Below, one piece after another: positions 38,538 to 48,914 of a DNA stretch of 64,000 nucleotides (the first letter of the stretch is position 1; every line of letters starts with the position of its first letter). The translations under genes and the position numbers were made by a program. The DNA comes from Albifimbria verrucaria (lineage: Eukaryota > Ascomycota > Sordariomycetes > Hypocreales > Stachybotryaceae): NCBI GenBank assembly GCA_020081605.1, contig JAHREC010000004.1, forward strand, positions 85,608 to 149,607, read 5' to 3'. The notes under the pieces were generated by a model. That model was not told the origin of the DNA, ran no database searches, and saw only the letters and a list, made by a program, of their open reading frames with translations.

Positions 38538-40943
38538 CTATGTTAGGCATAATGTTTCGTCTTCCTTTTCTTGTACTCGAGCGACAAGACGCTCCCACCA
38601 TGGGCGCCTCTTATGAATTGGCGACGTTTGGGTTTGAGGTTGCACTGTTGAGGAGAGAAGCTCGTTCTCAGTGTCAAGCCAGCTCCATATCCGTTGTAGA
38701 GCGCGATAGAGAGGAGGAACACTCTGTGTTTTGGGTCAGCTCATAGATACATTGAATGGGAAAATGAATTTGGCACCCACGCTTCTGACCGGTGTTTCTA
38801 CTACCTGCTCAAACCAGGCCCTTGCTACCTCCTTATGTTCAGGAATTGTGCCTGCTAATCCTAGCAAGAAGACCGGGAAAAGGGAGCCTGTGCTGTGAAA
38901 TGGTTTCCAGAAGTAGGCATAACCTCGATGCAACGAGCGAGATCGTCCAGCTGTTGCATGACCATGGGATCATTATGAGGTAGCCTGATAGTATTAGCAT
39001 CTAGCTGTTGAGATGCCATGGCATCCGTCTTACCTTAGTACCCTGAACTGCAAGTAAATGATGGCAGCTATCCGCCAGGCTTCCGCCGTTACGTCGGTCA
39101 TATCTTTGGAAGAAGAGACGTAAAAGTCCATAGGTAAAGATCGTACCCATTTAATAGTAGATTGTCGTGATTTGGCTGATTCCCAATCGAACGGCGCTGG
39201 GCCTTCTGGTATATCGTTGTCTCTTATTTCGGTGGGTGGCTTGCTCCATTGCCTCAACTCGCCCAATTCTCGTAGGAGGTATTCTGCTGTCATTGGAATA
39301 AATGGGGACTCACGCTCCTGTTGTAGCCGCGCTGCGCAGAATGTTATCTGGCTAAAGATATGCAGAAGCTTCCGAGAAAAGCCACAGCCACCATGAATCT
39401 CATACATGTCGGCAGGGCTGCCGTATAGCAACCAACCAAACCGAGCAGCTTCTTGCTCAACGTCAAAGTTTGCAGGAGCTGGCAGAGCCATCATAGTCTG
39501 GGACAGGATAATACCACGCCCAATCATAATGCAATGGGCGTTGTGGAGGGAACTCATCTGCGCCACTTGCTCCTTCCAGAATCGGTCACCTTTATCAATG
39601 CTTTGGAGAAAATGCTCGCCGTGTCGAAAACCTTGAAGCCAGCGGGGAATGAAGGGCTTCTTGAGACGCCTTTCAGTGAGGATAATCTACGAGACCAAAG
39701 TTAACCTACTGGTCCATGTCTGGGGGCTCTGTAAAACCTACATCTTGCATAGAGAGAAGAACCGAAAGGGTAATGACTTCATCGGAGTTCTGAGAGGTTA
39801 TGCTGTTGGAGTTGCTTAAAAGATAGCTGAAGCGAGCCTCAGCTTGGGCAAAGCGCTGATTGACGCGCTTGCGGATGGCGTCGGTTGGCATATAGTCATA
39901 TATGTATATGCCCGCGAGGCTCTGGATGGCGGCTCTTACGCCATCATTCGAGTGCATTTTAGCAAAGTCAACTAGCCATAGGTTTGAATCCTTCAGGATG
40001 GTCCTGCCAGGACACCAGTTGAGGACATCTTTGGTAGTCTCCGTTAGATGCCATCCAAACTAATACCGGGGATTTATTTTTATGAATTCTACGGCGAGGG
40101 GATGGGGAGGGAGTCGAAGGCAGAGACAGGTTATAGAAGGATTGCGAAACAGCATTATTGGAGAATGATAGAGGGTCGGGTTTCGTTGGACTTGATGGGG
40201 TGTAACTTACAGAAATTGAAGAATCGGCGATCAATTGAGTCCATATGGGCCTGAAAGCCAAACTGAGGTGGGAGAAACTGTGGCTCTGCACCGGCACTGA
40301 CCAGTTCGACAGATAGGTAGGGGTTCTCGGAGCCATCCGAGTCATTCATGTAATGCTCCCAAAAGTCAGCGGCCTGGTGAGCCGGAACAAGGACCCCTTG
40401 AGGGGCCACGGCCTGCAGATGGGCTTGCAGCTGGTGAGGACTGAGCGAGATGCTTGACCGTGCCGAGGGCGTCGACAAGTCCAATGTGATCGGAGACGCT
40501 GAGGTCAGCTGCAAAACATCCGGTATGGCCTGGGTTACCTCTGAAATGGGATTGTGTACTGCAACCGGGAGTCCGGGGCCAGGAGGCTGAATGGCGGTCA
40601 AGGCCTGAGTCGGCGAGTGGGCTACCGAGGTAGGCTGGGAGATGCTGGCGGACTTCTTGCCCCAATGGAACTTGACATAGCCGTTTACAGAGCCATCGCG
40701 GGGGCGTGGGAACCGAAGCGAGGTGAACTTGCCGAACGACTCTACGCAATCCTTGAAGGGACTGACCAGGTTCGCCTTGGCCCGGGCTTTGCGCCGGCGC
40801 TGATCCAACGGTAGTGTCGGGGTGGGGTCCGGTGAGGTGTCCGACGTCCCTGGCAAAAGACGTGGTAGCCGGGATGTTTGTGTCGCTGGGTCCGCGTGGA
40901 AGGGTGCTATTGTCCAAGTTAGCTTATCCACTTCACTGAGCAT
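38538..40943 (-). CDS. Fungal-specific transcription factor-like protein (Fungal_trans_2 type), five exons, one frameshift
   Basis: Exons on the minus strand are 40,943-40,211, 40,028-39,742, 39,686-39,034, 38,984-38,781 and 38,723-38,538. Introns are 182, 55, 49 and 57 bp, with GTAAGT, GTAGGT, GTAAGA and GTGGGT donors and a TGCTAATAC branch site in intron 3. About 687 residues if intact. Joined, the exons give the conserved blocks of a fungal C6-regulator-associated family: NWCPGRTILKDSNLWL, AIQSLAGIYIYDY, LTERRLKKPFIPRWLQGF, WLLYGS, MYEIHGGCGFS, VTAEAWRIAAIIYLQ, TPVRSSVPPLY and a C-terminal PWWERLVARV ending LCLT. Such proteins act in the nucleus as regulators. No Zn2Cys6 cluster is visible in exon 1; it is missing, or encoded upstream. 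Exon 4 lacks one base at the AAAAGGG run (38,877-38,884): a sequencing error or an early pseudogene. Confidence 0.85.
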
Positions 40944-42486
40944 GGTATGATCTTAGGGATTCAACGACTAGGGATGGAACAGGACTAAAGAGTTTGGTAG
41001 CGAGCTAAAGGCTCGGGCGACATGAGAGTGACTGGGCTCGGGTTCTGCTCAGGGTCGTCGCCTCTTGTCTCAGCAACAACATGGCCCCAGGTGGGCTCCG
41101 AGCCTCTATGAGGGAGAGTTTGTTGCGAATCTGAAGTAGGAGCATAACGGCGCATGAAGGTCCGTAGTTTGACAGGTACACATGATAGGAGCAGAAAGGC
41201 AGGCGTAGAGATATGGGAGGGGAAAGGGAATGGAAGAAGCAGACAGTCCTCACCTAAGGGAGCGGTTTTTGAGTTGCAGTTGGCGAGTGCGACTTCATCT
41301 GAGATCTCCAAAATGTAGCCAGGTGGTGGTGGTCGGTAAAAGGCCTGGGGCTGTAGCGATAATGGCGACTCTGGCAACAATTGTGTGTTACATGAGGAAG
41401 CTCCGGCAGCGATTACCCATGGCTGGGAGGCACCACCATCGTATTTATTGCTCTTGACGCGCTTTGCTAGACTGCGACTGTAGGTTGCGGTATGTTCCAT
41501 ATCAACTGCTATCATCGACTGCTAATAGACTTGTGACCAGAAGGCAATGGTTGGTGAACAAGAGCAATGCAGAGTAGAACAGAGCGCAAAGGACAATTCG
41601 ATGTCTTGGTACTAAAAATCGTGGAATGTCATCAGCCCCAACACCCCTTTGGCTCTTTTCCTTCACTACTTGCAAACAGAACTGGTAGAGGTAAATAGGA
41701 CGTACCGTGGTTATTACAGCGTATGACAACACGGTTAACCGCGACCAAGTTGGGCCAATTTGGTCAGCCTAGAACCATTTAATTGGAGGATCGGGCTAGG
41801 GTGGAACGCAAGGCACCGATCGACAAGGGCGATCGTAGGCAGGCTGTGTCGATAATCGTGCGAAGCCGCTTATGGAAACAAAGTGATGTGCATCGGAAAC
41901 AGACAAGTCAGAATGAAGTTATGGGAACAGAGCCTTGTCGGTTGAGGTGCAAGAAGGGGTAGCAAGAGGAAGAGAAGTAGAGGGTGGAGGACAAGAGATA
42001 AAATACTGGGGGTTGAGCCAAACCAGCGGGTGCTATTTGCGTCCTGCCTGTCCATCCATCCCCACCCACCCACACATACCCTCCTGTCTCATGCCTGAAA
42101 GACACCTACTTTGTGGGAAAAAGCAAAGGGTGGTAGTGAGGGGATGGGCCTTGGGAAGGAAAAAGTAAAACTCACCGCCATCCAGCCGAGCACACAGCTG
42201 ACATATGAAAAGGAAAGGACCTGAATCATGCCCAATATGAGGTCATTTATGCACCGTATCCCGAGTACGTCCTCTGTTTCTTTTTGTGTCTGCTTTTGAC
42301 ATCATTTTCTTTCTTCCTGATGCCACCACCTACCAGCCGCACCGTGTGCATCCTGTCCATCGTCTTTTCTTTTCCCTTTTACCACTATTGGCATCTTGCT
42401 TTTGCTAACACTAAGAATCAGCAGACCGAATTTGTTGCCTTATCTACAAAGTGTCGACGTAGGATTGAGCATGGCGTGGTATTGTA
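40944..42486. other. Upstream region of the transcription factor gene; one unassigned minus-strand ORF
   Basis: A minus-strand ATG frame of 176 codons lies at 41,515-40,985. It is proline/serine-rich, has no zinc cluster and no recognised domain. A possible donor (CCTTAG/GTGAGG) lies within it near 41,258, so part of it could be an upstream exon, but I could not connect it to the next gene in frame. The rest (41,520-42,486) holds no supported gene. Confidence 0.35.
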
Positions 42487-42741
42487 CACTCTAATCCCTG
42501 TTTAATTGTCACGAACTCCAGTACCGACAGGGATTCTATTGGTTAGATAGACATCCTCAGTCACTTGGAAATTTAACATTATAAAAAATTTTAAAAAATT
42601 TATTAACTTCTAAGTATTATAAATAATATTTTGCTGTTGATTTTATATAATCCTAAGTAGTATTTGCTGATATTTGATCGAAAAACTGCTAGGGTCCTTG
42701 TCGGGACTTACGCCACTGACAATTAAACAGAGATTAGAGTG
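42487..42741. mobile_element. 255 bp MITE flanked by TA
   Basis: The left end CACTCTAATCCCTGTTTAAT (then TGTCA) matches the reverse complement of the right end CACTCTAATCTCTGTTTAAT (then TGTCA), about 25 bp with one mismatch. A second matching block (CCGACA-GGA) lies about 15 bp further in. TA precedes (42,485-42,486) and follows (42,742-42,743) the element, as expected for Tc1/mariner-type insertion. The interior is AT-rich and non-coding. Confidence 0.85.
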
Positions 42742-42743
42742 TA

Positions 42744-44079
42744 TGGCTGACCCCAACACCTACTCAGAGCAAAGGGAGAGCTTTACTCAAAGAGCGAATT
42801 GAGTTAGCTACTTTTCAGCCTTCATACAAGATTCGATGGGTTGCAGTTCCATCTGACCAGGATCAATGCCCTCGTACCATATCATTATGGAATTTGAGAG
42901 TCTGGGTGTCGGGAAGAGCTTAGGATGGCAACCTCGCTGCACCCTTAGTCATCATCTTTCAGTCGCAGATGTGAGTCGCGAATTCAGTAAGCTAGCCATA
43001 TTTCGGTATCGGGATTTTCGCTTATGCACGATTGAACGTAGGCTCAAAAACAGGGCGCTGAGAATGTAAAACCCCACATTTTAGCGCTATCTGTTTACTT
43101 AAAGCACACCTTCTAACCACTGTTGTCAACATCCTTGCCAATGCTTTCGGTTTGGTAAGTCAGGAGGGGGGAGGCGGAGTTTCCGGCCCCTGTGATGCAC
43201 GCCCTCCTAGTCCTCTCTCGTTCTGCGGTCCGTTCAGTAGACGTCCACCAGCACAAGCCGCCTAAGTCGCTCTTCTGCTGGTTACAGCCGTGCCTACTCT
43301 GCTCTGGGGCTCTCGATCTTCCAGAGCTCATTACAGCCTATAAATCACCCTACCTGTCCTGATGCATGACCTACACCACCTGTAAAAGCTGTCGTTTGTC
43401 CCCGCCGTTGGATTGAATAGACAGCTCGGACGGATGTCGACAAGAGGCGGCCTTTTGCTGAACTTATTGGAACTCGTTGCTGAGTAGACATGTTATGTTG
43501 CAGCACTGGTAGTAGGGCTGCGTCCGTTAGGCCTGTTGCAATGGAGGCGGATCATTATCGAGGTTGGCTTCATGCATGCTCAGCCCCTGTCATACATAAC
43601 TATCAGATCGAAGAAGAGGATACAATGAATTGTGTGAGGGGTTTCGGCCTAAAAGCCAGAAAACATGTTTGTGTGCCAAAAGCCCTAGAATTTTTGCAAT
43701 CCATGTCATTGTTGTGACCCAAATACCAGCTGCAAATCTCATCCGCAACAAAATTGCGGGACACAGGAGGCTGATGATAAGAACCTTGACTTCCTACCTG
43801 GCTACATGGTCAGTATGTTTTCTTTCGAGCCGGTGGTATTGAAAAATGAGACCGCCATGCCTCCTTTCCACTTTCAGAAACATGCATGGATGTTTCGTTC
43901 GCAAGGCTCGATTACACCTTCGGCAGCAGGCCGCTGCTCTGCGAGCCACAGTGGCCAGTTTTCGTTAGGCAGAAGCATGTAACACCACAAATTGCATCGC
44001 CTCCTTTCCGACGTGTCCCTGCCTTCTTGCCTTCTCTTGCCTAACTCTCAACAACATGCAATACAAACAGCTTCAAACG
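42744..44079. other. No supported gene
   Basis: Short overlapping frames only; no domain, repeat or splice-consistent gene was recognised. Confidence 0.5.
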
Positions 44080-44610
44080 GTCTTTAATACATGGTCGAGC
44101 ACCCACTTCCTCGATAACTGACCACGTTACTCCATTCTTTATTCGGGCATGGACACTCTCACAAGAGCACTTCATGGACGGCTCGTCAGAATGGAGCGGG
44201 GTCGTGCCGAAAGTTCCTTCTGGCGTCGGCACCTGCTAGTCTTCCATGCCTATCTATGACTACGGTGCAAACATCGAGATCCTAATGCACCCGGCGTTGC
44301 CAACGATCTTTAATACATGGTCGAGCACCTACTTCCTCGATAGTTGGCCGCGTTAATCCATTCTTTGCTTGGGCGAATGGAGAAGAGGCCATGGGTTCAC
44401 ATCGGAATGCTAAACATCTTCTGCTGCTAGGCTAGCTTTAGGTGCCAGGTCTTCCTACCCGCGACGACCTGGAAACCAAGTACATACTTGCTACCTATTA
44501 TTTTTGCCCCTGCCCCGACAACTCCTCTCTTAGAACAGAATGCTTACATGAAGCTATCAAGGACGCATGGGCATTCTTCTAACAGCACTTCATGGACGGC
44601 TGGTCAAAGC
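44080..44610 (+). repeat. Diverged direct duplication with an insertion
   Basis: The block TCTTTAATACATGGTCGAGC continuing for about 70 bp occurs at 44,080-44,149 and 44,306-44,375. The next block (GCACTTCATGGACGGCT) occurs at 44,166-44,182 and 44,585-44,601, so the second copy carries about 200 bp extra. Differences are mainly transitions. In one frame both copies read FNTWSST-FLD-PR-SIL with different stop codons (TGG-to-TGA in the first, TAC-to-TAA in the second), which looks like a coding relic decayed independently in each copy. Confidence 0.6.
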
Positions 44611-44639
44611 TCAATCGAGAGAAGGATAAGTTAGACGTC

Positions 44640-46320
44640 GACGAGGACAGTGGCGACGAGGACATGCTACGAGGATGAGCCGGGCAGCTATGGCAGCCAG
44701 GCCGGCGCTCCGGTGGCGTCTGGTCAAGCATAAGACCACATAACACCAACTGGCTCCGATCCGACATGTCGCCGGCTCCTGGCGCCGCCGGATCTTCTCG
44801 TGGCCCGGTGTATGGCGCACAGGCCAATGCGGCTTACGACAAGATGATCCGCGAGAGCGAGGGTCCACGGAAGCTGGACGAGGAGCTGTCGGCAAAGTTT
44901 CGACTCAATAATATATCGATCGTGTCGTATGCCCTCGCTGTCAATGGAGGCGATGGCACAGAGGTTACAGAGGGCGAAGTTGAGTGAAGTGGGAAGATCA
45001 GGTGTCTGCTGATCGATCGCAACCAGATCGCAAGAGAATACAGGCGAACACGAAACTACCCGTTCTACTTGCAGGCATTTCGCCCATTCTACGATAATGT
45101 CTCCTCCAGAGAACCACCAGCCTTCCTCCATTCACTTCTCTCGGCCGTGCAGGGCAATATTAGCATGGACAACGACAGCGCCAACGTGCTGTCGCTCGGG
45201 TATTCACAACGGAGTGAGTCGTGTGGCACGGCGCAAGCGACGTGCTGGCGACGAAAGATTATGCTACAACAGGCCAGACGGCACCTATAGAGTATGCGTG
45301 CCCTATGGTGGCTACGTAGAAGAAGCGGGAGCGGGCCCTGCGTATTAGCCGCGGGCAGAAGATGGCCGATACACCGGAGGAATCGACGGCATTCGTGAGG
45401 AGTGCTGCTAGCTCCACGTAGCGATTGAGGCGAGCTAGGTGCCGTACTGCCTGGAGCAGGTCGTGTCCTCAATACCTTCAGGCTGCTGCCCTGAAACGGA
45501 ACATTTGACACCGTACGACGCAGGATCTTCCAGCTGATACGCTTCTTGGGCCACGGATGTGAGTCATACACTCACATGCTCAGGTCCATCCCCATCGATG
45601 TTTTGCCTACGATTTCCAGCGCCTACGCGCGCCTTTTTCAAGCTCGCTCTCGCTGAGAGGAAGAACCGGTACACGAAGGGCTACGTATTGACATTAATCC
45701 CTCGTTGTTGTCTAGCTTTTTGGACATATGGGCACGCCTCCTATATAAAACACATATGTGGAATACTCGATCCACCTAATAAAGTGTTGCCCTTGTACTC
45801 CATATGGCATAGTCCTCGAGAGTCGCCATAATCGATCGTCTCAGGCGCCACATCTTCTCAAGGTTCGAACGACACCTGCCAAAGCGCGTACTCGAGCCGC
45901 TCAACACAATCGACTGCCTCCGAACGCGAGGATGGCGTTACATAGATCCCCGTACTGGATCTAGATCGCCTGGGCATGCTCGACGTGTCGAAATGGCCAC
46001 GGCCTGGCGAATCAGGCCGACTGTTGCTCCTGGATATAGCCGAGCTCGGGAACCACTACGGCGAGCATATCGCCTCGAGCCGTGAAGGTGAGTTGCTGCT
46101 GGCCAAGATGGGCCACGAAGCCTTCTTACGCTCCCAAGGCGTGGCCCAGCTCGTGAGGGTACTGTTCGAGGACCTTTGGGTGCCGCAGGCACGGGCGTTC
46201 GTAACCCGTTGACACCTGCGCAAGGTCGGACCAATGGACGAGGCGGACCTACCCATCTCCCGAGGGCGATCGAGGCATGCGATGCGACTGTTGGAGAATG
46301 GGACTAATCTAAGGACGCCT
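44640..46320 (+). pseudogene. Fragmented coding relic of unknown family
   Basis: Protein-like pieces occur in changing plus-strand frames: AAYDKMIRESEGPRKLDEEL with NNISIVSYALAVNGGDGTE (44,830-44,980), LIDRNQIAREYRRTRNYPF (45,010-45,070), PDGTYRVCVPYGGY (45,270-45,320), FERHLPKRVLEPLNTIDCLR (about 45,860-45,925) and LLLLDIAELGNHYGEH with AFLRSQGVAQLVRVLFEDLW (46,020-46,185). Stops and frame changes separate them. I do not recognise the family. The neighbouring decayed duplication suggests a mobile element, but no transposase or polymerase motif was seen. Confidence 0.4.
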
Positions 46321-46719
46321 CCGCCTGGATGTCGTTAGAATTGTTGATGGAGGGACTGTCGGCAGTTTCGCCTAGTCTCGGCAAAGAATTCTTGAACATC
46401 CATACACGGTACGACTGCGTTGTAGACATGATCCGTGTGGCTAGTGGGAACAGCTGGGAATCGCTGACACCAAAGGGTTCGACTTGGCCGCATATGCTGT
46501 ATGTGGCACCGAGCAGATGGCATGAAACTTCAAGCACAACCAGCGTGAGTGAACAGAACTGGGCGAGTCTACTCCCAAACCCATCAACCTTCCTTCTATG
46601 CCCATTAATCTTGTTGCAGAGGGCCCGGCTTCGTTGTCATCGTCATTACTCTAAACCCCTACGCTCATTAAGCCCGATAAAAACACTAGGCGGCTTCGAG
46701 GAGCCCGGCTAGAACGAGA

Positions 46720-48914
46720 AACCCTTTGGTTTTGCAAAACTTTTTTATCCAGCCCTTCCAAACAAGGAATGCGCCTCTAATCCAGCCGCACAATCCATAC
46801 CTGAAATGTCAACCCCGGAAGGGGAGATGTCGTTACAGGTTAATTATTGTCCGCTCAAACATGTTAGTATTCCCAACTAGGAAAACCAATCTACTGGTCT
46901 CTAGGATTACCGTATTGAGTGCCTACAGGCCGCGACGAATATCAGAATAAAGCCTGCGACCAATTTGCAAGCACTACTGACATAACCTGCAGCTACGACT
47001 TGCGGGTTATGTTAGAACATTGTCTTCTATGGACGGGGATCAGACAATTTCGTCTCTTGTGAGAGTTTCTACACCTCGCGCTTTATCAGTTTGGCTACAG
47101 ATGATAGATTGCCATGGCAAGTCGACCTAACAGCCTTTTGAAGATTTTCACGTCCTGGCAATACGTCAAAACCTCAACCACCCTATGTTTCAATGACATG
47201 CATCTTCAATTAAGGTTCAATTAAGGTGCAGAAATCCAGGAACTTCATTCTTGATGCAATCAGCTTGTATAGGCTAGATCCTCTTCAAGGATGAGACCTA
47301 TTAAGAATGTTCTCGAAAGCAATCACCTTTGGCAAGTAATCTCATCCACACACACACTCACGTGCGTCATACAAAACACGTATGTATGAGGCCTTTAGCA
47401 GAGCCTGGGTCTTCACTGCCTACGCTGGGCTTGTCGACAGTTCGAAAAGAATCGATGGACATATTACAAGACCAGAGGAGCCGCAAACGATTTCTCGAAC
47501 TCTTAGCATGCAGTTGTTTATTACGGAACCGTTCGAGCTGTCTTAGAGCCTGAGCCCGAGCCAGAAATATGTATTGTTGCATTGCCCTGTCCTGTTCCTT
47601 GCCGATTCATGAATCGGCACCTGCGCCGCGCCTACACAGGATATCTTCCACCATTTTTTAGCAACTCGAGTCAACAACGAGCCTGAGATGCTTACTCCCC
47701 AGCAGCTCATCTACGCCGAGGATGTCGACTCGATAAAGAACCCAAGGTTGAGACAGTGCTGTCTAGGCCCCCTGGCCTACACATACACCATCATTGGGCA
47801 TGTTGAGCCAGTGACCGAGACTGAGCTGGAGCCGATTCTATCCAATCTAGGTTCACCAAGAATATTGAGTCCGTGGCTGAGCCCTAGCCGTTACCCACTA
47901 TTTCTCAATGCCCGTTCATTGTATCGGGATGTCGTGCCTATCTTGGAGTTAATTGTGCTGCCGCTGATCCTAGCACTTTCGACAATCGCTGCCATATATG
48001 TCGAGTCTTTTTCCGAACCTGATTTGGTTACTCCGAAATTGGCCCTCTACTTCGTCCGCAGCTGAGCAAATTGACGGGGCTTGCAAAAAGCAGCCAACCC
48101 TGGAACTCACAACTATCGCGACAATGCCGTCGAGCAAATTTATCTGCCGGAGCAGAACCCAAGGCAATGTCGTTGGCCAACTCCACAACATCATTGGGGT
48201 CATTGATCCTGTGGCCGTGCCATCGCTTGTACCATTGACCTTGTCGGCTATTATGGGACAGTTATAAAACTAACAGAGCTCTAAGCAAGACCACAGCTTT
48301 GCGCCGAATAATTCGACACGCTTCCAGTTCAGCCTCGAAGCCTTTGAAGGGAGGCCTTCACTTTGCCTGGAGATATAGATGCCTGGTTCCCGGGACCATA
48401 TTCGCTTCATTGCTGCGGACGAGACCGAGCGGTCATTCGAATCCTGTCAGCAGTTGAGGCGTTGAAGCATATATTAATCGACACCGATGCTCGTGTTAAG
48501 CGCGAATAAGCTACACCCCGTGACATATCATGGTGCTCACATTTCTTTGAATACTGATGCGAGACGTCGAACAAGGAATTAACAACCCCGGACCAATGAA
48601 GAGGTTTAATCATCAAAGGGACGATGGAAGATGAACTTTCGAATGAGCACGAGGCATCCGCCATCTGTGGAAAGGACGTAAAACAGGTCGGTATAATAGC
48701 AACCCTGCAGATACCCCTTTCTTTGTTTACACAGTGTCAATAATGTTGTGAATTCACGCTTACTAACCGGATTAAAGGTCGGCGCGAATATCCATGTGTG
48801 TTTATGTCACCAGCGCAACAGGTCTGGTTTGAGCTGGATCCTTGATGGTAAAAATTAACTTATCACTTGCTACAGAGGTGGTTGTCTTTCCATATTGGCA
48901 AGTATTGACGGGAT
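46720..48914. other. No supported gene
   Basis: Short frames on both strands without recognised motifs. The longest, 125 codons at 47,688-48,065 plus, has no convincing features. The last 200 bp may hold the promoter or a missing first exon of the following gene. Confidence 0.45.

Noticed and set aside
39987..40154. Alternative acceptor sites for intron 1 of the transcription-factor gene (CTAG at 39,972; TATTAG near 40,060)
   Set aside because: Only the CCAAAG acceptor (exon 2 from 40,028) keeps the frame and restores the conserved NWCPGRTILKDSNLWL block.
40366..40917. 183-codon minus-strand ORF
   Set aside because: It is a shifted frame over exon 1 of the transcription-factor gene, whose frame continues across conserved splice junctions.
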